A stretch of DNA of 64,000 bases from Caulobacter sp. GTDB lineage: Bacteria > Pseudomonadota > Alphaproteobacteria > Caulobacterales > Caulobacteraceae. Every line of letters starts with the position of its first letter. The first letter of the stretch is position 1. Location: positions 1-64,000 of the forward strand of contig WGLL01000009.1 in assembly GCA_016125585.1 (NCBI GenBank), in the 5' to 3' direction. Position numbers and translations under genes: made by a program. The notes under the pieces are model-generated. The model had not been told where the DNA came from, ran no database searches, and was given only the letters and a program-made list of their open reading frames with translations. This document shows positions 41,427 through 51,703 of this stretch, one piece after another.

Positions 41427-44400
41427 ATGACCAGGTTCCTGATTGCGGCGGCGGTAAGCCTTTCCCTGGCGCTCGGCGCCGCGCCGGCCAGCTTCGCGGC
41501 GGCGGCGAAGAAGGATCCGCCCAAGTGGGACGTCAACAGCCCACCCGGTCCCTCGAAAGAGGTCGCCATCGACACCACAACCGGCACCTGGATGAGCGTC
41601 GACATCAGCCCCGACGGCAAGGAGATCCTCTTCGACCTGCTGGGCGACCTCTATGTCATCCCCGTCGCGGGCGGCGAGGCCAAGGCCCTGACCAGCGGCG
41701 TCGCCTGGGACATGCAGGCCCGCTACTCGCCCAACGGCCGCTGGATCGCCTTCACCTCAGACCGGGGCGGCGGCGACAACATCTGGGTCATGGACCGCGA
41801 CGGCTCCAACATGCACCCGGTGACCAAGGAGTCCTTCCGCCTGCTCAATTCACCCAACTGGACGCCCGACAGCCAGTTCATCGTCGCCCGCAAGCATTTC
41901 ACCTCCGGCCGCTCGCTCGGCGCCGGCGAGATGTGGCTGTATCACCGCTCCGGCGGCGATGGCCTGCAGCTGACAAAGAAGCGCACCGAACAGAAGGACA
42001 GCGGCGAGCCGGCCTTCAGCCCCGATGGCCGCTACCTCTACTACAGCGACGACGCCACCCCGGGCGGGGTGTTCGAATACAGCAAGGATCCCAACGGCCA
42101 GATCTATGTGATCCAGCGGCTGGATCGCCAGACCGGCGAGACCGAGCCCTATGTCACTGGCCCCGGCGGGTCGATCCGGCCCACCCCCTCGCCGGACGGC
42201 AAGAGCCTCGCCTTCGTGCGCCGGGTTCGCTACCAGTCGGTCCTCTATGTCCGCGACCTGGAAAGCGGTCGCGAAACCCCGGTGTTCGACGGCCTCGACC
42301 GCGACATGCAGGAGACCTGGGCCATTCACGGGGTCTATCCCGCCATGGCCTGGACCCCCGACAACAAGGCGCTGATCGTCTGGGCCCAGGGCAAGATCTG
42401 GAAGATCGACGCCGCCGGCGGCGCCGCGACCAACATCCCCTTCCATGTGAAGACCACCCGCCGCGTCACCACGCCGGTGCGGGCCAAAGTCGATGTCGCG
42501 CCCAAGGCCTTCGACGTGAAGATGGTCCGCTGGGCCGAGGTCTCGCCGCGGGGCGACAAGGTCGTCTTCGAGGCCCTTGGCAAGCTCTGGCTGCGCGACC
42601 TGTCCGGCGGCGAGGCCCGCCGCCTGACCAGCCAGACCGACGATTTCGAGCTGTATCCCTCATGGTCTCGGGATGGCTCGTCCATCGTCTACACCACCTG
42701 GAATGACGAGACCCTGGGGACCGTGCGCGTCGCCCCGGCGACCGGCGGCGAGGGCAGGGTGGTGACCCGCAAGCCCGGCCACTACATCGAGCCGGCCTTC
42801 TCGCCGGACGGCCGCACCATCGCCTATCGCACCGTGCGCGACGGCTACCTGACCAGCGCCCTGTGGAGCGGCGAGACCGGACTCTACACCGTGCCCGCCG
42901 CCGGCGGGGAGGCCAGCCTGATCACCCATGACGGTGTGCTGCCGCAGTTCGGGGCCGCCTCCGACCGGGTCTACTTCATGACCTATGAGGCCGAGGGCAA
43001 GCGCGCCCTTCGGTCCGCGCGCCTCGACGGCGGTGATCCCCGCACCCTGCTGATCAGCGGCAACGCCACCGAATACGCGGTCGCGCCGGACGAGCAGTGG
43101 GTGGCCTGGACCGAGCGGTTCAACGCCTACATCGCCCCGCTGGTGGTCACCGGCAAGGCGGTCGAGATCGGCCCCGACACCAAGTCGATCCCGGTGACCA
43201 AGGTGACCCGCGATGCCGGCGAGTGGCTGCACTGGTCGGGCGACAGCAAGCGGCTCTGGTGGTCGCTCGGGCCGGAGCTCTATTCCCGTGACATCAAGGA
43301 CGCCTTCGCCTTCGTCGATGGCGCGCCCAAGGAGCTGCCCAAGGCTCCGGAAAAGGGTTTCCAGCTCGGCTTCAGCCAGCCCTATGACGCCCCCACCGGC
43401 CGCGTCGCCCTGGTCGGCGCCCGCATCATCACCATGAAGGGCGATGAAGTCATCGAGAACGGCACGATCGTCCTCAACGGCAACCGCATCGAGGCCATCG
43501 GCCCGGCTGCTTCCGTGACCGTGCCAGCGGACGCCAAGACCTTCGACCTCGCCGGCAAGACCATCATCCCCGGTCTGGTGGACGCCCACTGGCACGGCTC
43601 GATGGGCTCGGACGAGATCATCCCGCAGCAGAGCTGGATCAACTACGCCGCCCTGGCCTTCGGGGTGACTACGATCCACGACCCGTCCAACGACACCAGC
43701 GAGATCTTCGCCGCCAGCGAGCTGCAGAAGGCCGGCCAGATCGTCGGTCCGCGCATCTTCTCGACGGGCACCATCCTCTATGGCGCCACCACGCCGTTCA
43801 CCGCCAAGATCGACAGCGAAGAGGACGCGCTTGGCCACCTGCGGCGCATGAAGGCGGCCGGCGCCTTCAGCGTGAAAAGCTACAACCAGCCCCGCCGCGA
43901 TCAGCGCCAGCAGGTCATCGCCGCCGCCCGCGCCCTCGATATGTCAGTGGTGCCGGAGGGCGGATCGCTGTTCGAACACAACATGACCATGCTGATCGAC
44001 GGCCACACCACCATCGAGCATTCGATCCCGGTGGCGGTGATGTATGACGACGTCAAACAGCTCTGGTCGCAGATTGACACCGGCTACACCCCGACCCTGA
44101 TCGTCGCCTACGGCGGCAGCTTCGGGGAGAACTACTGGTATGAGACGACCAACGTCTGGGAGGATCCGATCCTGTCGAAATACGCCCCCCGCCGCGTTCT
44201 CGACTCCCGCTCGCGCCGTCCCTTCAAGGTCCCGCCTGAAGAGCTCAATCACATCAGCATCGCCAAGGGGGCCAAGCAGCTCAGCGACCTTGGCGTCCGG
44301 GTCGAGACCGGCGCTCACGGCCAGCGCGAGGGTCTCGGCGAGCATTGGGAGATCTGGATGATGGCCCAGGGCGGCATGACCCCGATGGAGGCCCTGCGCA

Positions 44401-44687
44401 CCGCCACCTGGAACGGCGCCAAGACCCTGGGCATGGACCGCGACATCGGCTCGCTGGAGGTCGGCAAGCTGGCGGACCTGGTGGTGCTGGACAAGAACCC
44501 CCTCGACAACATCCGCAACACCACGTCCATCCGCTACACCATCGCCAATGGCCGGGTCTTTGACAGCGACATGAACGAGGTCGGCACGCGCCAGCGGGCT
44601 CACAAGCCCTTCTGGTTCCAGCAGGCCGGGGGCGAGACCTGGGGCGGGGCGGCGATGACCGAGACCGTGGGGCACGACGGTGACTGA
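41427..44687 (+). CDS. Amidohydrolase family protein with N-terminal TolB/WD40-like beta-propeller
   Basis: Signal peptide, repeated FSPDGR..YRT and SPNGRWIAFTSDR motifs, then GKTIIPGLVDAHWHGSMGS and SLEVGKLADLVVLDKNPL. Confidence 0.9.
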   Translation: MTRFLIAAAVSLSLALGAAPASFAAAAKKDPPKWDVNSPPGPSKEVAIDTTTGTWMSVDISPDGKEILFDLLGDLYVIPVAGGEAKALTSGVAWDMQARYSPNGRWIAFTSDRGGGDNIWVMDRDGSNMHPVTKESFRLLNSPNWTPDSQFIVARKHFTSGRSLGAGEMWLYHRSGGDGLQLTKKRTEQKDSGEPAFSPDGRYLYYSDDATPGGVFEYSKDPNGQIYVIQRLDRQTGETEPYVTGPGGSIRPTPSPDGKSLAFVRRVRYQSVLYVRDLESGRETPVFDGLDRDMQETWAIHGVYPAMAWTPDNKALIVWAQGKIWKIDAAGGAATNIPFHVKTTRRVTTPVRAKVDVAPKAFDVKMVRWAEVSPRGDKVVFEALGKLWLRDLSGGEARRLTSQTDDFELYPSWSRDGSSIVYTTWNDETLGTVRVAPATGGEGRVVTRKPGHYIEPAFSPDGRTIAYRTVRDGYLTSALWSGETGLYTVPAAGGEASLITHDGVLPQFGAASDRVYFMTYEAEGKRALRSARLDGGDPRTLLISGNATEYAVAPDEQWVAWTERFNAYIAPLVVTGKAVEIGPDTKSIPVTKVTRDAGEWLHWSGDSKRLWWSLGPELYSRDIKDAFAFVDGAPKELPKAPEKGFQLGFSQPYDAPTGRVALVGARIITMKGDEVIENGTIVLNGNRIEAIGPAASVTVPADAKTFDLAGKTIIPGLVDAHWHGSMGSDEIIPQQSWINYAALAFGVTTIHDPSNDTSEIFAASELQKAGQIVGPRIFSTGTILYGATTPFTAKIDSEEDALGHLRRMKAAGAFSVKSYNQPRRDQRQQVIAAARALDMSVVPEGGSLFEHNMTMLIDGHTTIEHSIPVAVMYDDVKQLWSQIDTGYTPTLIVAYGGSFGENYWYETTNVWEDPILSKYAPRRVLDSRSRRPFKVPPEELNHISIAKGAKQLSDLGVRVETGAHGQREGLGEHWEIWMMAQGGMTPMEALRTATWNGAKTLGMDRDIGSLEVGKLADLVVLDKNPLDNIRNTTSIRYTIANGRVFDSDMNEVGTRQRAHKPFWFQQAGGETWGGAAMTETVGHDGD

Positions 44688-45006
44688 CGCCCCCGCCTTC
44701 GAGGTCATCGACAATCGCCCGGACGGCGCGACCGAGGGCCGTTTCGAGGTCCATCTGGGCGGGGAGGTGGCTTTCGCGGAGTACCGCCTGCTCGAAAGCG
44801 GGGTGATGTTCCCCCATACCGTGGTCCCGCACGCCTTCGAGGGAAAGGGCGTCGGCGGCGCCCTGGTCCGGCACGGCATGGCCTTCGCCCGCGAACGGGG
44901 CCAGAAGGTCATTCCGGTCTGCACCTTCTTTGCCGGCTACATCGCCAAACATCCCGAGTTTCATGACCTGGTTCACCCCGACTACCGCAAGGCGCTTGGA
45001 CTCTAG
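44680..45006 (+). CDS. GNAT-like (YjdJ-type) N-acetyltransferase
   Basis: GRFEVHLGGEVAFAEYRL...HTVVPHAFEGKGVGGALVRHGMAFARERGQKVIPVCTFFAGYIAKHPEFHDLV; GTG start. Confidence 0.87.
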   Translation: MTDAPAFEVIDNRPDGATEGRFEVHLGGEVAFAEYRLLESGVMFPHTVVPHAFEGKGVGGALVRHGMAFARERGQKVIPVCTFFAGYIAKHPEFHDLVHPDYRKALGL

Positions 45007-45036
45007 CCCGGCCGTGCTCCCCGCGGGGGGCGGCCG

Positions 45037-46248
45037 GTGACGCTCGCCAGTTGGGTGCTTGTGGCGGTCGCTGTCGTCCTGGTCGGCGTCATGTTCCGCC
45101 CGCGGCTGGTCCGCTCGGAGCTGTGGCAGGCCACCGTCACACCGCTGGCCTCGATCATCGGTTCAGGCTTTCTCGTCGCCGGTCCCATCCTGGCCTCGAC
45201 CGCCGGGCGGCTGGCCTGGCTGGCGATGCTGGCCCTGTGCGCGGTCGCCTGGCTGTTCGGGTCGGCAATCCGTCACAACATCCGCTTCATCGAGCCCCAG
45301 CTGCATGATGATCCGCCGGTCGTCATCCGGGTCATCGAGCGGCTGTCGGAACTGACCCTGGCCTTCGCCTACTTCGTCTCGGTCGCCTACTATCTGAACC
45401 TTTTCGCCGCCTTCGGTCTTCGCGTGGTCGATGTCGTCGATCCCTTCTGGATCAAGGTCGTCGCGACTTTCGTCATTGCCGGCGTCGGCACGGTCGGAGC
45501 CCTGTGGGGGCTGGACGGTCTGGAGCGGGTGGCGGTCAGCGCCGTCGGCCTCAAGCTGGGCCTGATCGGCGGTCTGCTGGTCGCCCTGGTCGTCGCCACC
45601 GTCGCGCTCCTCACCCGGGGCCAGTTCACCTGGGTCGCGCCCGACCATCCCCATGGATGGCATGAGCTCAGCATCCTGTTGGGGCTGGTGATCCTGGTGC
45701 AGGGCTTCGAGACCTCGCGCTATCTCGGCGACGCCTATGACGCCGACACCCGCATCAAGACCATGCGCTGGGCCCAGATCCTGGCCACTGGCATCTACCT
45801 GGCCTTCATCCTGCTGATCACCAGCTACTTCACCCGCACCCTGCCGGACGCCGGCGGCGAGACCGCCATCATCGACATGCTGCGGCCGGTGGGGCTGGCG
45901 GTGGCGCCGGTGATCATCCTCACCGCCCTGGCCTCGCAGCTTTCGGCCGCCGTCGCCGACACCAACGGGGCAGGGGGCCTGCTGGCCGAAGCGCTGGGCG
46001 GGCGGATCAAGGTCCGCATCGGCAATCTGATCACCGCCATGGCGGCCATCGCCATCATCTGGCTCGTCGATATCTACCAGCTGATCACCTACGCCTCGAA
46101 GATGTTCGTCGCCTACTATGGCCTGCAGTCGGCCCAGGCGGCCATGTCGGCCTGGAAGCGCGGACAACGCGCCCTGGCGGCGGTCTACGGGCTCGGGGTG
46201 GTCATCGCCCTGGCGGTCATCCTCTTCGCGGTCCCGGCGAAAGCCTGA
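45037..46248 (+). CDS. Polytopic membrane protein, APC-superfamily permease-like
   Basis: ~11 hydrophobic segments; SIIGSGFLVAGPIL, LLGLVILVQGFETSRYLGDAYDADTRIKTMRWAQ. Confidence 0.6.
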   Translation: MTLASWVLVAVAVVLVGVMFRPRLVRSELWQATVTPLASIIGSGFLVAGPILASTAGRLAWLAMLALCAVAWLFGSAIRHNIRFIEPQLHDDPPVVIRVIERLSELTLAFAYFVSVAYYLNLFAAFGLRVVDVVDPFWIKVVATFVIAGVGTVGALWGLDGLERVAVSAVGLKLGLIGGLLVALVVATVALLTRGQFTWVAPDHPHGWHELSILLGLVILVQGFETSRYLGDAYDADTRIKTMRWAQILATGIYLAFILLITSYFTRTLPDAGGETAIIDMLRPVGLAVAPVIILTALASQLSAAVADTNGAGGLLAEALGGRIKVRIGNLITAMAAIAIIWLVDIYQLITYASKMFVAYYGLQSAQAAMSAWKRGQRALAAVYGLGVVIALAVILFAVPAKA

Positions 46249-46359
46249 TGGTTTCAAAAAAGGACGGTTGCCCTCGCCGTTCATTTTCCTAACATCGCGG
46301 CCGAACGCGCGGGGCAAGGACCGGGCGACCGCAAACCCAACAGGACCAGGAAACAGGCC

Positions 46360-47337
46360 ATGAAGACCCGCATCACCGAACTCTTCGGAATCGAACACCC
46401 GATCATCCAGGGCGGGATGCACTTCGTCGGCTTCGCCGAGATGGCGGCGGCGGTCTCCAACGCCGGCGGCCTGGGCATCATCACCGGCCTGACCCAGCGC
46501 ACGCCCGATGATCTGGCGAAGGAGATCGCCAGGTGCCGGGAGATGACCGACAAGCCCTTCGGCGTGAACCTGACCTTCCTGCCCAGCGTCAACCAGCCCG
46601 ACTACCCCGGCTATGTGAAAGCCATCGTCGATGGCGGCGTGAAAGCGGTGGAGACGGCCGGTAACAACCCCGCCAAATGGCTGCCGGGCCTCAAGGAAGC
46701 CGGCATCAAGGTGATCCACAAATGCACCTCGGTCCGCCACTCGCTGAAGGCCGAGGCGATCGGCTGCGATGCGGTCAGCGTCGACGGCTTCGAATGCGGC
46801 GGTCACCCGGGCGAGGACGACGTGCCCAACTTCATCCTGCTGCCCCGCGCGGCCGAGGAGCTGAAGATCCCCTTCGTCGCTTCCGGCGGCATGGCCGACG
46901 CCCGCTCCCTGGTCGCCGCCCTGGCCATGGGCGCCGAGGGCATGAACATGGGCACCCGCTTCATCGCCACCAGGGAAGCGCCGGTGCATGAGAATGTGAA
47001 GCTGGCCATCGTCGCCGCCTCCGAGCTCGATACCCGCCTGGTCATGCGCCCGCTGCGCAACACCGAACGGGTGCTGACCAACGCCGCGGTCGAACGGCTG
47101 CTGGAGAAGGAAAAAGCGCTCGGTCCGAACATCAAGTTCGAGGATATTATCGAAGAAGTGGCGGGCGTTTATCCGCGCATCATGATGGACGGCGAGATGG
47201 AGGCGGGGGCCTGGTCCTGCGGCATGGTCGCCGGGCTGATCCACGACATCCCGACCTGCAAGGAACTCATCGACGGCATCATGAGCGAGGCCGAGCGCAT
47301 CATCCGCGGCCGGCTGGAAGGCTTCCTCGCGGCCTGA
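46360..47337 (+). CDS. Nitronate monooxygenase / 2-nitropropane dioxygenase family
   Basis: FGIEHPIIQGGMHFVGFAEMAAAVSNAGGLGIITGL, DGFECGGHPGEDDV, VASGGMADARSLVAALAMGAEGMNMGTRF. Confidence 0.9.
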   Translation: MKTRITELFGIEHPIIQGGMHFVGFAEMAAAVSNAGGLGIITGLTQRTPDDLAKEIARCREMTDKPFGVNLTFLPSVNQPDYPGYVKAIVDGGVKAVETAGNNPAKWLPGLKEAGIKVIHKCTSVRHSLKAEAIGCDAVSVDGFECGGHPGEDDVPNFILLPRAAEELKIPFVASGGMADARSLVAALAMGAEGMNMGTRFIATREAPVHENVKLAIVAASELDTRLVMRPLRNTERVLTNAAVERLLEKEKALGPNIKFEDIIEEVAGVYPRIMMDGEMEAGAWSCGMVAGLIHDIPTCKELIDGIMSEAERIIRGRLEGFLAA

Positions 47338-47844
47338 TCAGCCCGGCTGGCAGGCGATCATTCCGGCCGCCGGAATGACCGTCTCCCAGCCGGCGGCGTC
47401 GCGGTACTCGACGGTGGCGTTGGGCGCCACCAGGCCGCCGACAAGACCTTTGCGTTCCTCGGCGGAGAACCGCACCGTCAGGGTGATGCCGTCGCCGGAA
47501 AAGGTCTGGATCTCATGCAGGCCATAGACCGCCTCGCCGTCCCAGGCGGTCAGCGGCACGTCCAGGGTGCGGCCGTCCAGGCTGACCCGCGCCGAGGCCG
47601 GATTCTGCGTCGCCATCAGGAACCGGCGCGCCGGGGTGGTCCGGGCCCACAAGAACAGGGCGCACTGGCCGGGCGCCAGCTCCTGCGGCGGCAGTTCAGC
47701 GAACACCAGCCCGCCGTTGTCCAGCGGCGGGGCCTTCTGTGACCTGGGCGCCGCCAGGGAGGGGACGGCGACAAGCGCCAGGGCGATCGCCAGCCCCGCG
47801 CCGACGACAGCCCCGAGGCCAGGGAGTTTTCGCGCGGTCATCAT
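47338..47844 (-). CDS. Hypothetical protein with N-terminal signal/TM segment
   Basis: 168-aa ORF with signal-like N-terminus; ends 4 bp into the gspN start (47841-47844). Confidence 0.6.
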   Translation of the reverse strand: MMTARKLPGLGAVVGAGLAIALALVAVPSLAAPRSQKAPPLDNGGLVFAELPPQELAPGQCALFLWARTTPARRFLMATQNPASARVSLDGRTLDVPLTAWDGEAVYGLHEIQTFSGDGITLTVRFSAEERKGLVGGLVAPNATVEYRDAAGWETVIPAAGMIACQPG

Positions 47845-48542
47845 CGTCCTTCCACGGTTCGGCGCCAGCGATCACCATCCTGGGTGAAGCCGGCCGCGCC
47901 CAGAGCCTGCGCCATCGTGGGGTCGGTGGGAATGAGGATCAGGTCGGAGCGCCAGCCGCCGTCGCCCGCCAGGCTGAACTGGCTCTCGATGCGCAGGCCC
48001 TGGGCCTCCCCGGCCATGGGCAGCACCCAGCGCCCGTCGATACAGGCCGGCGTTCCGCTCAGGGCCACGGGCTGGGGCAGGAGGCCGGAGCCGCCCACCT
48101 GGGCGGCGGCCTTGCCGCCGGCCTTGATGCAGCGGCCGCGATCGAACAGCAGCGACACGCCGGTCAACTTCAGGGCGCCGCTCGGCAGGCCGGCAAAGCC
48201 CAGCTGGTCCAGGGCGATCATGCCGCTGACCCGGTCGGCGCCGCGCTTGCCGCCGCCGCTGATCAACCGGCCCTTGCCAGTGAAGGCGCCGCCGCGCGCC
48301 TCGCCCTCCAGACGCGCGGCGCCGGTCAGCAGAGGCAGGATCTCCATGCGGCTGCGCACCTGGCCGAGCGGCAGGGCGCCGATGGCGGCGCCGGTCAGGC
48401 GGCCGCTCCAGAGGGTCCCCTCGACCCTGGTCGCGGTCACGGGGGCGCGGCTCCAGGCCAGCACCGCCGACAGCGGGATCAGGGCGATCAGCATCACCGC
48501 CAGCCCGGCGGCGAAAATCAGCAACAGGCGGCGGTCGCTCAT
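47841..48542 (-). CDS. gspN: Type II secretion system protein N
   Basis: MSDRRLLLIFAAGLAVMLIALIPLSAVLAWSRAPVTATRVEGTLWSGRLTGA; last gene of the gsp run. Confidence 0.8.
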   Translation of the reverse strand: MSDRRLLLIFAAGLAVMLIALIPLSAVLAWSRAPVTATRVEGTLWSGRLTGAAIGALPLGQVRSRMEILPLLTGAARLEGEARGGAFTGKGRLISGGGKRGADRVSGMIALDQLGFAGLPSGALKLTGVSLLFDRGRCIKAGGKAAAQVGGSGLLPQPVALSGTPACIDGRWVLPMAGEAQGLRIESQFSLAGDGGWRSDLILIPTDPTMAQALGAAGFTQDGDRWRRTVEGR

Positions 48543-49030
48543 CCGGCGGGGCGCTCCAGGGTGATCTGGGCCTCGATCAGGCCGTTGTCGAGGCGGGAGG
48601 CGGTGATGTCGGTGACGGCGACGCCGTGCGCCTGCGCGAGGGCGGTCAGCCAGGTCATCATCACCGTCGGACTGACGCCGGTGAGCCAGACCGTCAGCCG
48701 TCCGTCCGTCTCCTCGCGCCGGCGATCCACCGTGACGCCGGCCGCCTGGGCTGTGGCGTCGACCACGGCGGTCAGAGGCTGGCGCGCCCCGGCCGCGGCG
48801 GCGCCGGGACTGATCCCGCCAACGCGGGCGGCCGCTTCCAGGTCCGACAGCATGGCGGCGGCCCGGCGGGCGCGCTGCTCGGAGGCGGTCACGCCGCGCG
48901 ACAGAGGCTGCGCCACGCCGTACCAACCCAGGACCAGGAGCAGGATCAGGCCCATGATCATCAGCATCGTCCGCTCCCGCGGCGAACGGGCGGCCCAGGC
49001 TTCGGTCAGGCTGTTGAGAAACGCGGTCAT
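48539..49030 (-). CDS. gspM: Type II secretion system protein M
   Basis: Small bitopic protein between gspL and gspN; AWAARSPRERTMLMIMGLILLLVLGWYGVAQPL. Confidence 0.85.
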   Translation of the reverse strand: MTAFLNSLTEAWAARSPRERTMLMIMGLILLLVLGWYGVAQPLSRGVTASEQRARRAAAMLSDLEAAARVGGISPGAAAAGARQPLTAVVDATAQAAGVTVDRRREETDGRLTVWLTGVSPTVMMTWLTALAQAHGVAVTDITASRLDNGLIEAQITLERPAG

Positions 49031-50124
49031 GGCGCCTTCCGGATGATCAGGTCGCTGGAGATCTTGCCGCCCTCGGTCACCGTGGCCTCGTCGGTCAGAT
49101 CGAGGCCGGCCTCGCGTGCGGCGGCCTTCAGGCCGTCCAGGTCGGAATAGTTGAGATAGGACACTGTCGTCCGCAGGGCGCCGTCGGCCCCGTAGACCAG
49201 GGTGTCCATCCGCACCGCCCCGCTGGCCTGAACGATCCGGAAGAAGGCGGCGGCGGTGTCGAGGAAGCGGTTGGCTGTCCGTCGTTGCTCGATCTGGCCG
49301 AGCACGAACCGGGCGGGACTCTTCTGGCCGCGGGCGGCGGGGGCCATGGCGACCGCCCGCTTGTCCGCCTGTCGCTCGAGGGCGGCGGCGGAGGCGGTGT
49401 TGCGGGCCAACTGGGCCAGGGAGACCACCAGGGGCGAGATCAGCAGGAGCGCCGCCAGGATCGCCGCCCGCCGCCAGCCGCGCCGGGGCGCGCGACCGGT
49501 CCCCGGGGCGTAGTCGCCCTGCAGTAGATTGACCGCCGGGGACAGGGCGCCGCGGGCCAGCAGAGCGGCCGCTTCCAGCGGATTGGCCGCCACCGGGGCG
49601 CGTTCGCCCAGCACCGCGCCCAGCAGCTCCGGCTCCCCCGACAGGGCCAGCTCATGGCCTCGCACCGCCAGCAGCGTGCCGAAGCGAACCCCCAGCGGCT
49701 GGCCATCGAGGCTCTCGGGAAGGCTCAGATGATCGGGGGTGACGATGGCGGGCGCCACGCCCAGCGCGGCGGCGCGGTCCAGCCAGGCGCGGAGCCGGGC
49801 GGTGTCGACCACCGCCACCAGCCGTTTGCCGTCGCCGGCCGGGCCGACCGCCACATGATGGTCCGACGCCGGGCCGGCGAGCGTCTCTTCCAGCATGAAG
49901 CCGGCGGCGGACCGGGCCTGGGCGTCGCTGGCGGCGGGCAGGTCGAGCCAGCGGGCGACGACATCGGCGCCGGGCACGATCAGCAGGGTGCGCGCCGGCG
50001 CCCAGGACGACGCCTCGTCATCGGCCATGACGTCATAGCGCAGGATCTCGCCATCGACGGTTTCCAGCACCTCGGGCGGCCGCTCGGGATCGGCGAAGAA
50101 GATGACAAGTCGGGTCAGGGTCAT
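49027..50124 (-). CDS. gspL: Type II secretion system protein L
   Basis: VPGADVVARWLDLPAASDAQARSAAGFMLEE; single TM, synteny. Confidence 0.87.
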   Translation of the reverse strand: MTLTRLVIFFADPERPPEVLETVDGEILRYDVMADDEASSWAPARTLLIVPGADVVARWLDLPAASDAQARSAAGFMLEETLAGPASDHHVAVGPAGDGKRLVAVVDTARLRAWLDRAAALGVAPAIVTPDHLSLPESLDGQPLGVRFGTLLAVRGHELALSGEPELLGAVLGERAPVAANPLEAAALLARGALSPAVNLLQGDYAPGTGRAPRRGWRRAAILAALLLISPLVVSLAQLARNTASAAALERQADKRAVAMAPAARGQKSPARFVLGQIEQRRTANRFLDTAAAFFRIVQASGAVRMDTLVYGADGALRTTVSYLNYSDLDGLKAAAREAGLDLTDEATVTEGGKISSDLIIRKAP

Positions 50125-51107
50125 TCGTCGTGGGTCCAGCGCCGGGCGGCCAGGCGGATGTCGCCCGACGGGGGGGTCTCGAAGAGGGAACTGAGGGTGA
50201 CCTGGCCGTCGGCGAACGCGACCTCTGCCTGCAGGGTGAAATAACGGCTGCGCAGAGTGATCTGGTTGCGCACCGGGGCGTCGGCGGCCATGCCGGCAAA
50301 GGCCGGGTTGCTCCAGAAGGCGGCGATGTCGCGCCAGCCGTCGGTCGGCCGGCTCGCGAGAACCGAGCGCGCCGCGCCGGGACTGACCGCGCCCTCGGTC
50401 AGGGCCGACAGCACCACCGCCCGGTCGAATGGCAGGGTGTTGATATTGACCGGCGACAGATCGGTCGTCGGCAGGGCGCAGACATAGGGGCGGATGGCCG
50501 CATAGATCGGGGCGGTGAAGCCGTGGACAGCCCGCAGCTCGCTGACCTCGGCCAGGGGCGCGGCGGCGGTGCGGTGGGGCAGGGCGTCCCGCAGATAGCC
50601 GTCATCCTCGGTCCCCGGCGCCCCGACGTCGTTGCTGTCGATCCATTCGGCCAGCCCCGAGGCCAGGCTCTCGCCGCCATCCACGCCCAGTCCGGTCAGC
50701 AGGGCGGCGAACTGGCGCACGCCCTGTTCGCGGCGAACGAAGGGCTCGCCGCCGCCGGTGGTGACGACGCTGTTGAGATTGAAGCATCCGGTCCCGTCGC
50801 TGACCCGGGCGGTGATCTGGCCCCCGTCGACCGGGAAGACGATCGGCCGGCCGTTCCACCCGCCCTCCAGCGAGGTGCGGGCAGGGTCGCGTTCCAGCAG
50901 CCGGCGGATCCGGGACCGGGCCAGTTCCTCCGCCCCGAGGGCGAAATACTGTCCCTGGGTCGCGGCGGCGGCGTTGAAGGTGCGCCGGATGCCGAAGCGG
51001 ATGTCGTCCAGCACGCCCACCGCGATGGCGGCCATCACCGCCACCAGCAACAGGACGGTCAACAGGGCCACGCCCTTTTCATGCGGTTTGGCGGCGGGGG
51101 CGGTCAT
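50121..51107 (-). CDS. gspK: Type II secretion system minor pseudopilin K
   Basis: EKGVALLTVLLLVAVMAAIAVGVLDDIRFGIRRT...VNINTLP. Confidence 0.88.
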   Translation of the reverse strand: MTAPAAKPHEKGVALLTVLLLVAVMAAIAVGVLDDIRFGIRRTFNAAAATQGQYFALGAEELARSRIRRLLERDPARTSLEGGWNGRPIVFPVDGGQITARVSDGTGCFNLNSVVTTGGGEPFVRREQGVRQFAALLTGLGVDGGESLASGLAEWIDSNDVGAPGTEDDGYLRDALPHRTAAAPLAEVSELRAVHGFTAPIYAAIRPYVCALPTTDLSPVNINTLPFDRAVVLSALTEGAVSPGAARSVLASRPTDGWRDIAAFWSNPAFAGMAADAPVRNQITLRSRYFTLQAEVAFADGQVTLSSLFETPPSGDIRLAARRWTHDE

Positions 51108-51703
51108 CGGCCATCCCCCGGGGTCAGGAACAGTTGGGTGACCTCGCCGATCCCCTGGACGGTCAGGTCGAGACGCACGGCGCGGGGGATTTCGGTTCCC
51201 GGCTGCCCCTTCCAGGCCCCCTGCCAGGCGCCTTTGGACAGGAAGGCGACGTCGGAGCTGTCGACGCCGGTCAGCAGCACCTGGGCCGCACCCAGAGGCG
51301 CCCCGTCGAGCGCGGCCCGCACCCGGCGCTCGATCCGGCCGTCCGACAGGCGGTATTCCACATACTGCAGGGAGGGGCGCGCCTCCTGGTCGGGGTTTTC
51401 CCAGCCCCGGCGCACGACGACGAACAGGCGCTCGGGCGCGCCGCCCCAGGGATCGCCGCCGATGAAGGCGACGGGCGCCGGCTGGCCGCCCGCGTCACGG
51501 GTGCGGCGGGCGGCGGCCTGGCCCAGGTCGGCCCTCAGGATGGCCCGCAACCGCTGGAAGTCGGCGAACCGTTCGACCCGGCTCCTGACCGCGCTCTGGG
51601 TGGTCAGGGTCGAGCCCATCACCGTCGCGCCGGCCGCCGCCAGCAGGCCGAAGACGAACAGGGCGACCAGCATCTCGACCAGGGTGAAGCCGGCCCGTCT
51701 CAT
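51104..51703 (-). CDS. gspJ: Type II secretion system minor pseudopilin J
   Basis: MRRAGFTLVEMLVALFVFGLLAAAG prepilin N-terminus, synteny. Confidence 0.88.
   Translation of the reverse strand: MRRAGFTLVEMLVALFVFGLLAAAGATVMGSTLTTQSAVRSRVERFADFQRLRAILRADLGQAAARRTRDAGGQPAPVAFIGGDPWGGAPERLFVVVRRGWENPDQEARPSLQYVEYRLSDGRIERRVRAALDGAPLGAAQVLLTGVDSSDVAFLSKGAWQGAWKGQPGTEIPRAVRLDLTVQGIGEVTQLFLTPGDGR

Noticed and set aside
45163-47244. 693-aa minus-strand ORF
   Set aside because: Antisense shadow across the permease and nitronate monooxygenase genes, both with clear family motifs.
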